Assembly (NCBI RefSeq): GCF_947253065.1
Contig: NZ_CAMXWS010000014.1
Location: 1 to 50,854 of the forward strand
Length of the DNA: 50,854 bases
From: an uncultured Corynebacterium sp.
GTDB taxonomy: Bacteria > Actinomycetota > Actinomycetes > Mycobacteriales > Mycobacteriaceae
Direction: 5' to 3'
Numbering within the stretch: position 1 is the first letter of the stretch; each line of letters begins with the position of its first letter. Of the stretch, positions 1 through 7,381 are shown piece by piece. The position numbers and the translations under genes were made by a program. Under the pieces are notes generated by a model that made no database searches, had not been told where the DNA came from, and saw only the letters and a list, made by a program, of their open reading frames with translations.

Positions 1-732
1 CTGCTGCTGCTGGTACTGCTGCATCGGCTGGTTCTTCTGGCCGCGGCGCAGCACCAAAGCAAGGATGAACACCACGAGTCCTGCCACGGCTGCTGCCAGC
101 CAGATCCAGAACCCAGCTTCCAAGGAAACCTCGCCTGCTTCGCCTACCTCTTCCAGCGCACTGCCCTGGCCAACAGCCACCATGACGAGCGCCAGCGCCT
201 GCGTGAGAACCGCGACCATGCCAACGATGACCATCGCCAGATTCTTCTTGAAGAAGCCCAGAATCAATGCGATGCCGTAGCACACCAAAACCAGGGCAGT
301 GATCACGGCGAACATGACCATCACCATTTGCAGATCAGGATCTGAGAGGACCTCATCTTGGTTCTCCATTGCCAGCGAGCCCATGCCGGAGCCTTCCATG
401 GTGAAATTGCCCCACCAAGACATACCCACCGTCACCGAGCCCAATGAGTCGCCGAGGTCGAGGCCGATGTCGCCGAGGCCGAGTTCGTCGATAAGCGTCT
501 GCCCGATATACGTGCGCACGGTGCTGAAGCGGAAGAAGCTACCAATCAGCGTGAGCAAAAACAGACCGAGCGTTGCCCAGGTTGGCCACCACGGCAAAGA
601 CACCTGCCTGCGCGGCTGTGCCGGCGCTGCCGCGGGGTACGGGGCTTGCTGCCCCCACTGATACGAGGTCTGCTGCGGCGCACCCCACTGTTGTGTGGCG
701 GGCTGCTGCCCGGGCGTATTCGGAGTGGTCAT
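1..732 (-). CDS. Membrane protein, C-terminus cut by window edge
   Basis: The reading frame opens with ATG at 732, preceded by a good ribosome binding site (TTAGGAGG five bases upstream), and stays open to base 1, so 244 residues are visible and the C-terminus is missing. The first ~45 residues are rich in Gln, Pro and Tyr. A hydrophobic segment follows around residues 48-66, then an extracytoplasmic-looking stretch with many Gly, Ser and acidic residues. Three more hydrophobic segments lie near residues 137-157, 165-185 and 205-225, and the visible end is again Gln-rich. This looks like a four-helix membrane protein with low-complexity cytoplasmic tails. I do not recognise the family and assign no function. 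Confidence 0.75.
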   Translation of the reverse strand, partial: MTTPNTPGQQPATQQWGAPQQTSYQWGQQAPYPAAAPAQPRRQVSLPWWPTWATLGLFLLTLIGSFFRFSTVRTYIGQTLIDELGLGDIGLDLGDSLGSVTVGMSWWGNFTMEGSGMGSLAMENQDEVLSDPDLQMVMVMFAVITALVLVCYGIALILGFFKKNLAMVIVGMVAVLTQALALVMVAVGQGSALEEVGEAGEVSLEAGFWIWLAAAVAGLVVFILALVLRRGQKNQPMQQYQQQQ

Positions 733-811
733 GAATGCCTCCTAAGCGCTGAAAACAAGACTTCCCCAATGCTATAGAAGGCGTGGAACCAACACCGGGG
801 AGCCCCCGAAG

Positions 812-1753
812 CTAGTTCGTACCAGCTTGTTTGCGGCCTTCAATCCTCCAACTGATGAAGCGGGCAGAGCACAGCGACCAGTGGACGATGAGCAGCGCGG
901 GAATACTCAGCGCGACAACATCGAGCCAATGCGAACCGTTGACCAATGCCAGCTGGTGGCCACCCATGCTGATCGTGCCCGGCGGGAATGTGCACGCCCA
1001 CCAGGCGGGGGAGTAGTCCACCCAGCGTGCGACATTCGGATAGAACGTGAACATGGCGAACAGCGCCAAAGGAATCGCGATGCCCAGCGCGATCAGGCCG
1101 TAGATGACCGAGACTTGCCCGGGATAGAGGATCTGCATCGCGGTGGTCGATTGCCCGATCACGCCCAAAGGCACCCACGCGGTCGCCGAATTTGGCCCGC
1201 GCAGATCCACCTTGCGGTGCCACGTTGCCCAGTACACATGAATGAACAACGGCACGGCCGTACACAGCGACATTGCGAAAAGCACCGTGCCCATCGTGTG
1301 GTAAACATGCCCATAATCACGGGCGAGCCAACCAGCGACAGACGCAGAAATCATCGGTCCGACCAGCGGCAAACCCCACGTGAAACGCGGTGCGCCATCA
1401 AACCGGGTGAGCTGGATACCCCACGTGATCACGGTGGCAGGGGCGCCGATCCAGAACCCGATGAGGCGATAAACACCCTCACCAGTCAAGCCCGAGAGTG
1501 CAGCGCCGAGCGCCAAAATACCGATGAAGAACATCGACCATTCCGCCATCGTGGTGCGCCCGAAGCTCGGCGTGCGGTAACGGGCAAAACCCGCCACGAG
1601 CACAACAAAAATCACGCACGCGATCGCAGCAAAGATGCCGGCTCCAAGCATCATGTGCTTCTCGACGAGCAGTCGAGCCACAATCGATGTACCCATGAGA
1701 CTGCCACCCCAAGCCGGGCCAGGTGGGGGCAGCTGGCGGAACTTATCAGTCAC
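812..1753 (-). CDS. TDT/TehA-family (SLAC1-like) anion or C4-dicarboxylate transporter
   Basis: This 313-residue integral membrane protein has about ten hydrophobic segments. Paired Gly/Pro-rich helix starts and a WWACTFPPGT segment near residue 250 are typical of the tellurite-resistance/dicarboxylate transporter family, which includes TehA, Mae1 and plant SLAC1. Members export small anions such as malate, succinate, sulfite or tellurite, and the substrate cannot be read from the sequence. The GTG at 1753 is chosen because a TAACAT element (1761-1766 on the complement) ends seven bases before it and no ribosome binding site is visible, which suggests a leaderless mRNA. It lies downstream of glnA on the same strand, but a strong terminator separates them, so it is probably an independent unit. 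Confidence 0.8.
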   Translation of the reverse strand: MTDKFRQLPPPGPAWGGSLMGTSIVARLLVEKHMMLGAGIFAAIACVIFVVLVAGFARYRTPSFGRTTMAEWSMFFIGILALGAALSGLTGEGVYRLIGFWIGAPATVITWGIQLTRFDGAPRFTWGLPLVGPMISASVAGWLARDYGHVYHTMGTVLFAMSLCTAVPLFIHVYWATWHRKVDLRGPNSATAWVPLGVIGQSTTAMQILYPGQVSVIYGLIALGIAIPLALFAMFTFYPNVARWVDYSPAWWACTFPPGTISMGGHQLALVNGSHWLDVVALSIPALLIVHWSLCSARFISWRIEGRKQAGTN

Positions 1754-1760
1754 GGGCGAT

Positions 1761-1766
1761 ATGTTA
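1761..1766 (-). promoter_or_regulatory. -10 element TAACAT for the TDT transporter
   Basis: TAACAT on the minus strand ends seven bases before GTG 1753, placing the expected transcription start on the start codon. No -35 element was scored. Confidence 0.4.
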
Positions 1767-1782
1767 ATCCCGCGTCATAGGG

Positions 1783-1838
1783 GTGGAAAAACCAAAGCGA
1801 CCCACGTCACTGCAACACATGCAGTAGCGCGGGTCGCT
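1783..1838 (-). terminator. Rho-independent terminator of glnA
   Basis: Read on the minus strand, AGCGACCC and GGGTCGCT (1796-1838) form the outer stem and CTGCA/TGCAG extends it inside. It is followed by TTGGTTTTT. It lies 33 bases past the glnA stop and upstream of the transporter gene. Confidence 0.85.
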
Positions 1839-1870
1839 CGAGGTTTTAGCGCTACGGTGCTATCGGCGCT

Positions 1871-3307
1871 TTAGACGTCGAAGTACATTTCGTACTCCAG
1901 CGGCGTCGGGCCCATGCGCGACGGGGTGATCTCGTTGTCGTGCTTGAGCTTGATGTAGGTCTCAATCAGGTCGTCGGTAAAGACGTCGCCTTCGGTGAGG
2001 AAGTCGTGGTCCTCCTCCAGCGCAGCCAGGGCAGCCTCGAGCGAGGTCGGTGCCTGCGGGATGGCCTTAGCCTCCTCCGGCGGGAGCTCGTAGAGGTCCT
2101 TGTCCACCGGCTCGTGCGGCTCGATGCGGTTCTTCACACCGTCCAGGCCAGCCATCATCATCGCGGCGAAGCCGAGGTACGGGTTGCCAGACGGGTCCGG
2201 CGCGCGGAACTCGATGCGCTTCGCCTTCGGGTTGGAGCCCGTGATCGGGATACGGATCGTCGCGGAGCGGTTGCGCTGGGAGTACACGAGGTTGATTGGA
2301 GCCTCGAAGCCCGGCACCAGGCGGTGGTAGGAGTTCAGCGTCGGGTTGGTGAAAGCCAGGACAGCGCCAGCGTGGTGCAAGATGCCGCCGATGTAGAAAC
2401 GGGCGATATCGGACAGGCCGCCGTAACCGGACTCGTCGTAGAACAGCGGCTCGCCGTCCTTCCACAGAGACTGGTGGGCGTGCATGCCCGAACCAGCCTC
2501 ACCTGCCAGCGGCTTGGGCATAAACGTCGCGGTCTTGCCCCACTTCTTGGCGGTGTTCTTGATGATGTATTTGAATGTCTGCAGGTCATCCGCCGCGTGC
2601 AGCAGGGTGTTGAACTTGTAGTTGATCTCCTGCTGTCCGCCGGAGCCCACCTCGTGGTGGAAACGCTCGATCTCGAAACCGGCCTTTGCCAGGTGCAGCG
2701 CCATGTCGTCGCGGACATCTAGCGTCTGGTCGTACGGCGGGACAGGGAAGTAGCCGCCCTGCATGCGGGTCTTGTTGCCCAGGTTCGGAGTGCCATCGAT
2801 TTCCAGCTCGCGGTCGCGGTTCCACCAGCCCTCGATGGAGTCCACCTCGTAAAACGACTTGTGGGCCTCGGCAGAGTAGCGGACGGAATCGAACAGGTAG
2901 AACTCCGCCTCAGCGCCGAAGAAGCAAGTGTCGGCGATGCCGGTCGACCCGAGGTACTCCTCCGCCTTCAGCGCGACATTGCGCGGATCGCGGGAAAACG
3001 CCTCGTGGGTGAACGGATCGTTGACGAAGAACTTCACGTTCAGGGTTTTTGCCTTGCGGAACGGGTCGACCTGCGCGGTGGCGAGGTCCGGCAGCAGAAT
3101 CATGTCGGATTCGTCGACAGTAGTGAAGCCGCGGATCGACGAACCGTCGAATGCGAGGCCTTCCTCGACAGCGTCCTCGTCGAACATGGAAGCCGGGATG
3201 CTGAAGTGGTGCTCAATGCCGGGAACATCCGTGAAGCGGACGTCAACGAACTCAACGTTCTCGTCCTTGATGAACTTCATAGTGTCTTGGATGTTTTCAA
3301 AGCCCAC
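1871..3307 (-). CDS. glnA: Glutamine synthetase type I
   Basis: GlnA makes glutamine from glutamate, ammonia and ATP and is the main ammonium-assimilating enzyme. The 478-residue product has the full type I architecture: an N-terminal beta-grasp domain (KFIKDENVEFVDVRFTD), the latch-region motif AFDGSSIRGF, metal-binding GAEAEFYLFDS, the ATP-site block SGMHAHQSLWKDG, and the adenylylation segment KDLYELPPEE with its target tyrosine. It is therefore probably regulated by adenylylation. The GTG at 3307 is chosen because AAGGAG lies eight bases upstream and the product then begins like other corynebacterial GlnA proteins; an ATG at 3394 would add 29 unrelated residues. Corynebacterial glnA is usually an AmtR target, but I found no convincing AmtR box upstream. 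Confidence 0.97.
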   Translation of the reverse strand: MGFENIQDTMKFIKDENVEFVDVRFTDVPGIEHHFSIPASMFDEDAVEEGLAFDGSSIRGFTTVDESDMILLPDLATAQVDPFRKAKTLNVKFFVNDPFTHEAFSRDPRNVALKAEEYLGSTGIADTCFFGAEAEFYLFDSVRYSAEAHKSFYEVDSIEGWWNRDRELEIDGTPNLGNKTRMQGGYFPVPPYDQTLDVRDDMALHLAKAGFEIERFHHEVGSGGQQEINYKFNTLLHAADDLQTFKYIIKNTAKKWGKTATFMPKPLAGEAGSGMHAHQSLWKDGEPLFYDESGYGGLSDIARFYIGGILHHAGAVLAFTNPTLNSYHRLVPGFEAPINLVYSQRNRSATIRIPITGSNPKAKRIEFRAPDPSGNPYLGFAAMMMAGLDGVKNRIEPHEPVDKDLYELPPEEAKAIPQAPTSLEAALAALEEDHDFLTEGDVFTDDLIETYIKLKHDNEITPSRMGPTPLEYEMYFDV

Positions 3308-3394
3308 GGGTAAAACTCCTTGAGTACAGATAGGGTGCTTCAAACGATCGTACATGGAAAACCCTTGCCTCCGTGGGGGTGTTGGGCCGAACAA

Positions 3395-3404
3395 ATCACG
3401 TGAT
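3395..3404. promoter_or_regulatory. Small palindrome upstream of glnA
   Basis: ATCACGTGAT is a perfect 10-bp palindrome 88 bp upstream of the glnA start, in the divergent glnA/RDD region. It could be an operator, but such a short palindrome may occur by chance. Confidence 0.25.
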
Positions 3405-3463
3405 ATTCATCAAACTCCGACACAACGCTTTGAGCGAGAGTTCGGAATAGAAAGCGACTGATC

Positions 3464-3469
3464 TATCCT
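3464..3469 (+). promoter_or_regulatory. -10 element TATCCT for the RDD gene
   Basis: TATCCT ends eight bases before ATG 3478, so transcription probably starts at that ATG. The alternative TTG at 3469 overlaps the element. Confidence 0.45.
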
Positions 3470-3477
3470 TGGCAAGC

Positions 3478-3963
3478 ATGGGAAACGCACAGCGCGGTAA
3501 TGATTCTTCGGGCACCTCACCCCGCTCAGCAGGAAATTCTGATGCCGAGTACATGGTTGGACGTTGGCCAGGCGAGCACCTCGGTTTGCCTCAGTCGGGC
3601 AGTGGCGCAATGGCTTCGGTCATGCGCCGTGCGATTGGTGTGTTGATCGACTGGGCCATCTGCTGGGCGATCGCCGGATTCATCGTGATGAATACCGATA
3701 TTTTCGGCGGCACAGCGACGTTGACCTACCTTCTGTGGTTGGTGCTGGGCATTATCAGTGGTTGGCTGTTCGCCCGTACGCCGGGAATGGCGGTGCTGGG
3801 GATGGGCGTTGCGCGCGTCGATAAGCCTGGCGAGACCGTCGGCTTTTGGCGTGCTGCAGTGCGCACTATCTTGACTGGCTTCATCTTCCCGGCAGCGATC
3901 GTCGATCCGGATGGTCGTGGCATGCACGACCGCGCGACCGGCACAGCAGTAATCCGCTCGTAG
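3478..3963 (+). CDS. RDD family membrane protein
   Basis: This protein of about 161 residues has a hydrophilic N-terminus, then the RDD domain beginning with the family's Arg-Arg...Asp signature (MRRAIGVLIDWAICWAI). Further membrane segments follow near residues 80-98 and in the C-terminal third. RDD proteins are small multi-spanning membrane proteins of mostly unknown role; some have been implicated in ion exchange. The position between glnA and DUF4191 matches Rv2219A of Mycobacterium tuberculosis. The ATG at 3478 is preferred to a TTG nine bases earlier because of the -10 element eight bases upstream and the lack of a ribosome binding site. The gene converges on DUF4191. Confidence 0.85.
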   Translation: MGNAQRGNDSSGTSPRSAGNSDAEYMVGRWPGEHLGLPQSGSGAMASVMRRAIGVLIDWAICWAIAGFIVMNTDIFGGTATLTYLLWLVLGIISGWLFARTPGMAVLGMGVARVDKPGETVGFWRAAVRTILTGFIFPAAIVDPDGRGMHDRATGTAVIRS

Positions 3964-3983
3964 CCAGCACGGCTAACGAGCGG
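3954..3983. terminator. Hairpin between convergent RDD and DUF4191 genes
   Basis: CCGCTCGTAGCC and GGCTAACGAGCGG pair with one bulged base around the loop AGCAC. The left arm overlaps the RDD stop codon. It is only loosely followed by T residues on the plus strand, and may serve both genes. Confidence 0.55.
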
Positions 3984-4005
3984 ATTTGAAGCTTAGAAAT
4001 TCTTT

Positions 4006-4794
4006 TTAATTCCCCTTGCGCTGCTGCATGCGGCGCATCTTGCGGTTCATGCCCGCCATATTCTGTGCCTGGTGCGGCATCGGCCCCTTGGGCAGGCCTG
4101 CGCGCTGGCCACCGCGAATATTATCCATCGCCTCGAGCTTGGCGTTGATCGAGTAAACCTCGTTCTTCTGATAATTCTTCGGCAACTTCAGCAAATGGCG
4201 CTGCAGCTTCTTCGGCGGGATCTGGCCCTCCTGCGAACCGACGAGCACCTCGTGGATAGGGACACCAGCAACGAGGCGATCGACGCGCTTGCGCTCCCGC
4301 TCCATCATCGGCTTCAGACGCTTCGGGTCGCCCTCACCGACGAGCACGACACCAGGGTTGCCCACCACGCGGTGAACAGTATCCATCTGCGGATTCGCAG
4401 CAACGCCCGTCTTAGTCAGCCAGACGATGCCCATCGTGTTGCGCATATTCTCAAGCGTCCAACCAGCAGCGCCCGGAGTATCGCCCACCTCGTCATACAT
4501 CGACCCTTCGAGGCGACGAGTGAAGATGAACATGGCCAGCATGAAGCCAAAGAGCAGACCAATCGGCAGTAGGAACCACTGGCCATTGAACAGCAGGCCG
4601 ATGAGGAAGAACACCAAGCCCACACCCAGAATGGCGAGCAGCATCAGCGGAATCAGCATCTTGTCGCGCTTGCGCTGAAGATTGAACGCCTGCCAGATCT
4701 GCTTACGGGTCTGCGAGCGCTTCGCACGCTTCGCCGCGCGCTGCTGTTTCTTCATGGATTTAGCGGCGGCACTTGCCTGTTTGTCCTTTGCCAT
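4006..4794 (-). CDS. DUF4191 membrane protein
   Basis: This 262-residue protein has a strongly basic, Ala/Lys-rich N-terminus (MAKDKQASAAAKSMKKQQRA), two membrane helices at about residues 45-90 (LLAILGVGLVFFLIG and LPIGLLFGFMLAMFIF), and a cytoplasmic domain containing TVHRVVGNPGVVLVGEG. It matches the DUF4191 family (Rv2219 type), which is conserved across actinobacteria next to lipA or glnA; its function is unknown. The ATG at 4794 is preferred over GTGs at 4803 and 4800: the product then starts MAK like its relatives, and a GATAAT element lies nine bases upstream. In M. tuberculosis the next gene is lipA; here a fatty-acid cassette intervenes. Confidence 0.88.
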   Translation of the reverse strand: MAKDKQASAAAKSMKKQQRAAKRAKRSQTRKQIWQAFNLQRKRDKMLIPLMLLAILGVGLVFFLIGLLFNGQWFLLPIGLLFGFMLAMFIFTRRLEGSMYDEVGDTPGAAGWTLENMRNTMGIVWLTKTGVAANPQMDTVHRVVGNPGVVLVGEGDPKRLKPMMERERKRVDRLVAGVPIHEVLVGSQEGQIPPKKLQRHLLKLPKNYQKNEVYSINAKLEAMDNIRGGQRAGLPKGPMPHQAQNMAGMNRKMRRMQQRKGN

Positions 4795-4803
4795 GGTCAC
4801 CAC

Positions 4804-4809
4804 ATTATC
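4804..4809 (-). promoter_or_regulatory. -10 element GATAAT for DUF4191
   Basis: GATAAT on the minus strand ends nine bases before ATG 4794, and no ribosome binding site is visible. It is compatible with leaderless transcription. Confidence 0.35.
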
Positions 4810-4845
4810 GAAGAGCTGGTGGCATCGAGCAATGGCACCCAGGAG

Positions 4846-4890
4846 AAAACCCCACCAACACGCCTGATTGTTTTCGGGCCGTTGGTGGGG
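4846..4890 (-). terminator. Terminator of the hydratase-ketoreductase unit
   Basis: On the minus strand the ten-base arms CCCCACCAAC and GTTGGTGGGG enclose a 21-base loop and are followed by TTTTCTCC. It begins 21 bases past the stop of the hydratase gene and closes the left side of the fatty-acid cassette. Confidence 0.8.
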
Positions 4891-4911
4891 GAGGTGGCTA
4901 AACCGATTGTC

Positions 4912-5847
4912 TTACAGCGGCTTCAGCTCAGCATTGAGGTGCAGTTTGTCCGGCTTCGACGAGCCACGCAGCTGAATGTCGTAGGAACCGTCTTCCTCTT
5001 CGATGGTCCACAGCGCGACCTGCGTTGGGATAACCACGGGCTTGACGAATTCCACGGAGTAGCGGAATGCCTCCGGCAGACGTCCCTCCAGCGGAGCCAG
5101 AACAGCTGCCGCGGAGTACATGCCGTGGGCAATGCGCGCCGGGAACCCGAACAGCTTCGCACCCAGGTTGGAGGTGTGGATCGGGTTGTGGTCATTGGAG
5201 GCCTCAACATAAGCGTTGACATCAGAGCCCGTCCAACGCCAGCGTGCATTTGGCTTGAACTCCGGCAGTTCCGGCTTGGGCAGGACCTTGCCGCTGTCCT
5301 CACCGCGAGTGGTCACGTTGACATCTGCGGACTTAGCGAACTTCGCGCCCATGCCCAAAAAGGTCGAGGTCTGACGCCACACGGGCTCACCAGAAGTCTC
5401 CCCATCCGGGAAGATCTCGGTGACTACGTCCACCAGCAGGCCGCGGCGGTGCGGACGGAGGTTCTCACCGTGGGAACGGATGGTGTAGCTCTCATCCACC
5501 GTGAGCGTGCGGGTCTGCTCAATCACGTTGGTCACGTGAACCGCGCCCATAGCCGCGTACGGGAAGTCCGGGCGGGACAGCAGCTCCATGACCAACGGGA
5601 AGGACAGGACGAAGAAGTAGGTCGGCGGGAGCTCATTGCCCAAACGCAGACCAGTTGCGCTGGTGTAATCAGCCAGGTTCTTCTTGTCTACCTTCACACC
5701 GCTGACCTGAATCGCGGAGGTCGGATCCTGCTTTGCCTCGCGGGTACCGCCGACACCGGGGATGGCGCTGAGGAAGATCTTTCGGTTGATCGCCTTCAGA
5801 TCCGGGATATTCTTCAGTGTCTCGTACTGGCGTACAGCTTCAGTCAT
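4912..5847 (-). CDS. MaoC-like (R)-specific enoyl-CoA/ACP hydratase, HtdX-type
   Basis: This 311-residue double-hotdog dehydratase hydrates trans-2-enoyl thioesters to (R)-3-hydroxyacyl thioesters, or runs the reverse reaction. The C-terminal hotdog carries the hydratase-2 motif: SNDHNPIH gives the D-x4-H pair Asp219 and His224, followed by FGFPARIAHGMY. The N-terminal hotdog lacks this motif, as in eukaryotic-type hydratase 2 proteins. It follows the FabG4-type gene after only six bases, with GGGAG eleven bases before its ATG, so the two are co-transcribed and probably translationally linked. The pair matches Rv0241c-Rv0242c (htdX-fabG4) of M. tuberculosis. Since corynebacteria make bulk fatty acids with FAS-I, a role in breaking down or remodelling acyl-CoA is likely; direction is inference. 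Confidence 0.88.
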   Translation of the reverse strand: MTEAVRQYETLKNIPDLKAINRKIFLSAIPGVGGTREAKQDPTSAIQVSGVKVDKKNLADYTSATGLRLGNELPPTYFFVLSFPLVMELLSRPDFPYAAMGAVHVTNVIEQTRTLTVDESYTIRSHGENLRPHRRGLLVDVVTEIFPDGETSGEPVWRQTSTFLGMGAKFAKSADVNVTTRGEDSGKVLPKPELPEFKPNARWRWTGSDVNAYVEASNDHNPIHTSNLGAKLFGFPARIAHGMYSAAAVLAPLEGRLPEAFRYSVEFVKPVVIPTQVALWTIEEEDGSYDIQLRGSSKPDKLHLNAELKPL

Positions 5848-5853
5848 TGTGTA

Positions 5854-7188
5854 TTACGCTCCCAGCAGGTTCTGGCCGCAGACGCGGACGGTGTTGCCAT
5901 TGACAGCCACAGAGGACGGCGCGGAGAAGTACGCGACGGTCTCAGCAACGTCGACCGGCTGGCCACCCTGGTTCAGGGAGTTCAGACGACGGCCGACCTC
6001 ACGCGGGCCGAACGGCATAGCAGCGGTCATGTCGGTCTCGATGAAGCCTGGTGCGACAGCATTGATGGAACCGCCGAGTGCAGCGATGCGCTCAGCCAGT
6101 GCATCAACGAAACCGACAACGCCTGCCTTGGTGGTGGCGTAGTTGGTCTGGCCACGGTTACCAGCGATACCTGCCATGGAGGACACGCCAACGATGGCCG
6201 GGTTCTCAGCGAATGCATCAGCATCAAGCAGTGCCTCGGTGATGCGGACCGGTGCGACCAGGTTGATGTTCTGGACCATGTTCCAACGGCCCTCATCCAT
6301 GTTGACCAGCAGCTTGTCGCGGGTGACACCTGCGTTGTGGACGATGGTGTCGATCTTGCGGCCGTAGCGGTCCTGGGCATGCTTAGCGATTTCTTCGGCA
6401 GCCTTCGGGTCAGTCACGTCCAGCGGCAGGGCAGTGCCCTTGACCTTGTTAGCGGTCTCGGCGAGACCCTCACCAGCCTGCGGGATGTCCACGCAGATGA
6501 CCTGCGCACCATCGCGTGCCAGGGTCTCAGCGATGGTTGCGCCGATGCCGCGGGCAGCACCGGTCACAACAGCGAGACGACCCTCGAGTGGCTTGTCCCA
6601 GTTCTCCGGCAGCTTCACATCAACCGGGGTGACGCGGATGACCTGTGCGTCAACGAATGCGGACTTGCCGGACAGCAGGAAGCGCAGGGTGGACTCCACC
6701 TTGTCGAGCTTGGAGCCATCGATCTCCGGATCGACGTAGACCAGCTGGACGGTAGCGGACTTACGCATTTCCTTAGCCAGGGAACGAGTGAAGCCCTCGA
6801 GAGCGCGAGCGGCGATGCGTGCATCCGCATCGTCGATAAGCTCGGGTGTCGTGCCGATGACGACGAGGCGTGCGTTGTCCAGCACCTTCTTCAGCTGCGG
6901 GTTGAAGAAGTCGTACAGCCCAACGAGATCCTCCGGCTTCTCCAGGTCGGTTGCGTCGAAGACGATGCCGGCGCGCTTGGTGTCAGCCTCAGCCTTGATC
7001 AGCTTGTACGGGCCGTCGAGCAGCGGAGTCAGCTGATCAGCCAGACGGCCATTGCCGCCGACGACGACGGGGCCGTGGAGAAGAGCCTCACCCTGCTTGT
7101 AGCGGCGGAGGGGGTAACCCTGGGGGACGCCAGCCTTGGCTGCGAGCGGGGAGTTGATGAACTGTTCGAGGAGGCCTTTCGATGCCAC
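5854..7188 (-). CDS. fabG4: FabG4-type 3-oxoacyl reductase / (R)-3-hydroxyacyl-CoA dehydrogenase
   Basis: This 444-residue two-domain short-chain dehydrogenase interconverts (R)-3-hydroxyacyl and 3-oxoacyl thioesters with NAD(P)(H). Residues 1-200 are the non-catalytic Rossmann-like domain that sets the long FabG4 class apart from ~250-residue FabG. Residues 204-444 are the catalytic domain, with TGAARGIG (209-216), the NAG motif in VHNAGVTRD, and catalytic Ser336/337, Tyr350 and Lys354 in SSMAG...TNYATTKAG. The GTG at 7188 is chosen because AAGGAG lies seven bases upstream; the longer frame to 7266 runs through the promoter. It is first in the unit with the hydratase and divergent from the thiolase. 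It probably catalyses step three of the cycle. Confidence 0.92.
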   Translation of the reverse strand: MASKGLLEQFINSPLAAKAGVPQGYPLRRYKQGEALLHGPVVVGGNGRLADQLTPLLDGPYKLIKAEADTKRAGIVFDATDLEKPEDLVGLYDFFNPQLKKVLDNARLVVIGTTPELIDDADARIAARALEGFTRSLAKEMRKSATVQLVYVDPEIDGSKLDKVESTLRFLLSGKSAFVDAQVIRVTPVDVKLPENWDKPLEGRLAVVTGAARGIGATIAETLARDGAQVICVDIPQAGEGLAETANKVKGTALPLDVTDPKAAEEIAKHAQDRYGRKIDTIVHNAGVTRDKLLVNMDEGRWNMVQNINLVAPVRITEALLDADAFAENPAIVGVSSMAGIAGNRGQTNYATTKAGVVGFVDALAERIAALGGSINAVAPGFIETDMTAAMPFGPREVGRRLNSLNQGGQPVDVAETVAYFSAPSSVAVNGNTVRVCGQNLLGA

Positions 7189-7251
7189 AATTTTCTCCTT
7201 CTTTTTTGGCAACAGCGACCGTTCTAATTCGGTAGCTCTGTGTCGGATACT

Positions 7252-7257
7252 ATTATA
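7252..7257 (-). promoter_or_regulatory. -10 element TATAAT of the fabG4-hydratase unit
   Basis: A perfect TATAAT on the minus strand about 64 bp upstream of the fabG4 GTG would give a 5' leader of ~55 bases carrying the AAGGAG site. No good -35 is visible. The perfect inverted repeat at 7279-7300 begins 21 bp further upstream, where activator or repressor contact would be expected. Confidence 0.6.
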
Positions 7258-7278
7258 AGATCGCAATCGTGACGAACC

Positions 7279-7300
7279 TTACAAAGTCCAAACTTTGTAA
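7279..7300. promoter_or_regulatory. Perfect inverted repeat, candidate operator of the fatty-acid cassette
   Basis: Arms TTACAAAGT and ACTTTGTAA are separated by CCAA, giving a perfect 9+4+9 repeat. It lies in the divergent region between fabG4 and the thiolase, 91 bp from the fabG4 start and 81 bp from the thiolase start. Its size suits a TetR-type dimer, as for other fatty-acid regulators. No regulator gene is adjacent. Confidence 0.6.
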
Positions 7301-7381
7301 AGTGTCAAACAAAATTCTTGCGGTGAGGGACTGAACAGCAGTTACCCGCCGTGAGGTAGATCGGATCTGCAGGAGATAAGC

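Noticed and set aside
795..809. Short GC hairpin (CGGGG/CCCCG) after the TDT transporter as a terminator
   Set aside because: Only a five-base stem and no T-run on the minus strand.
4819..7227. 802-aa open frame on the plus strand opposite the hydratase and fabG4 genes
   Set aside because: The product has no family features and mirrors the real genes in a GC-rich antisense frame; the minus-strand genes have clear catalytic motifs and ribosome binding sites.
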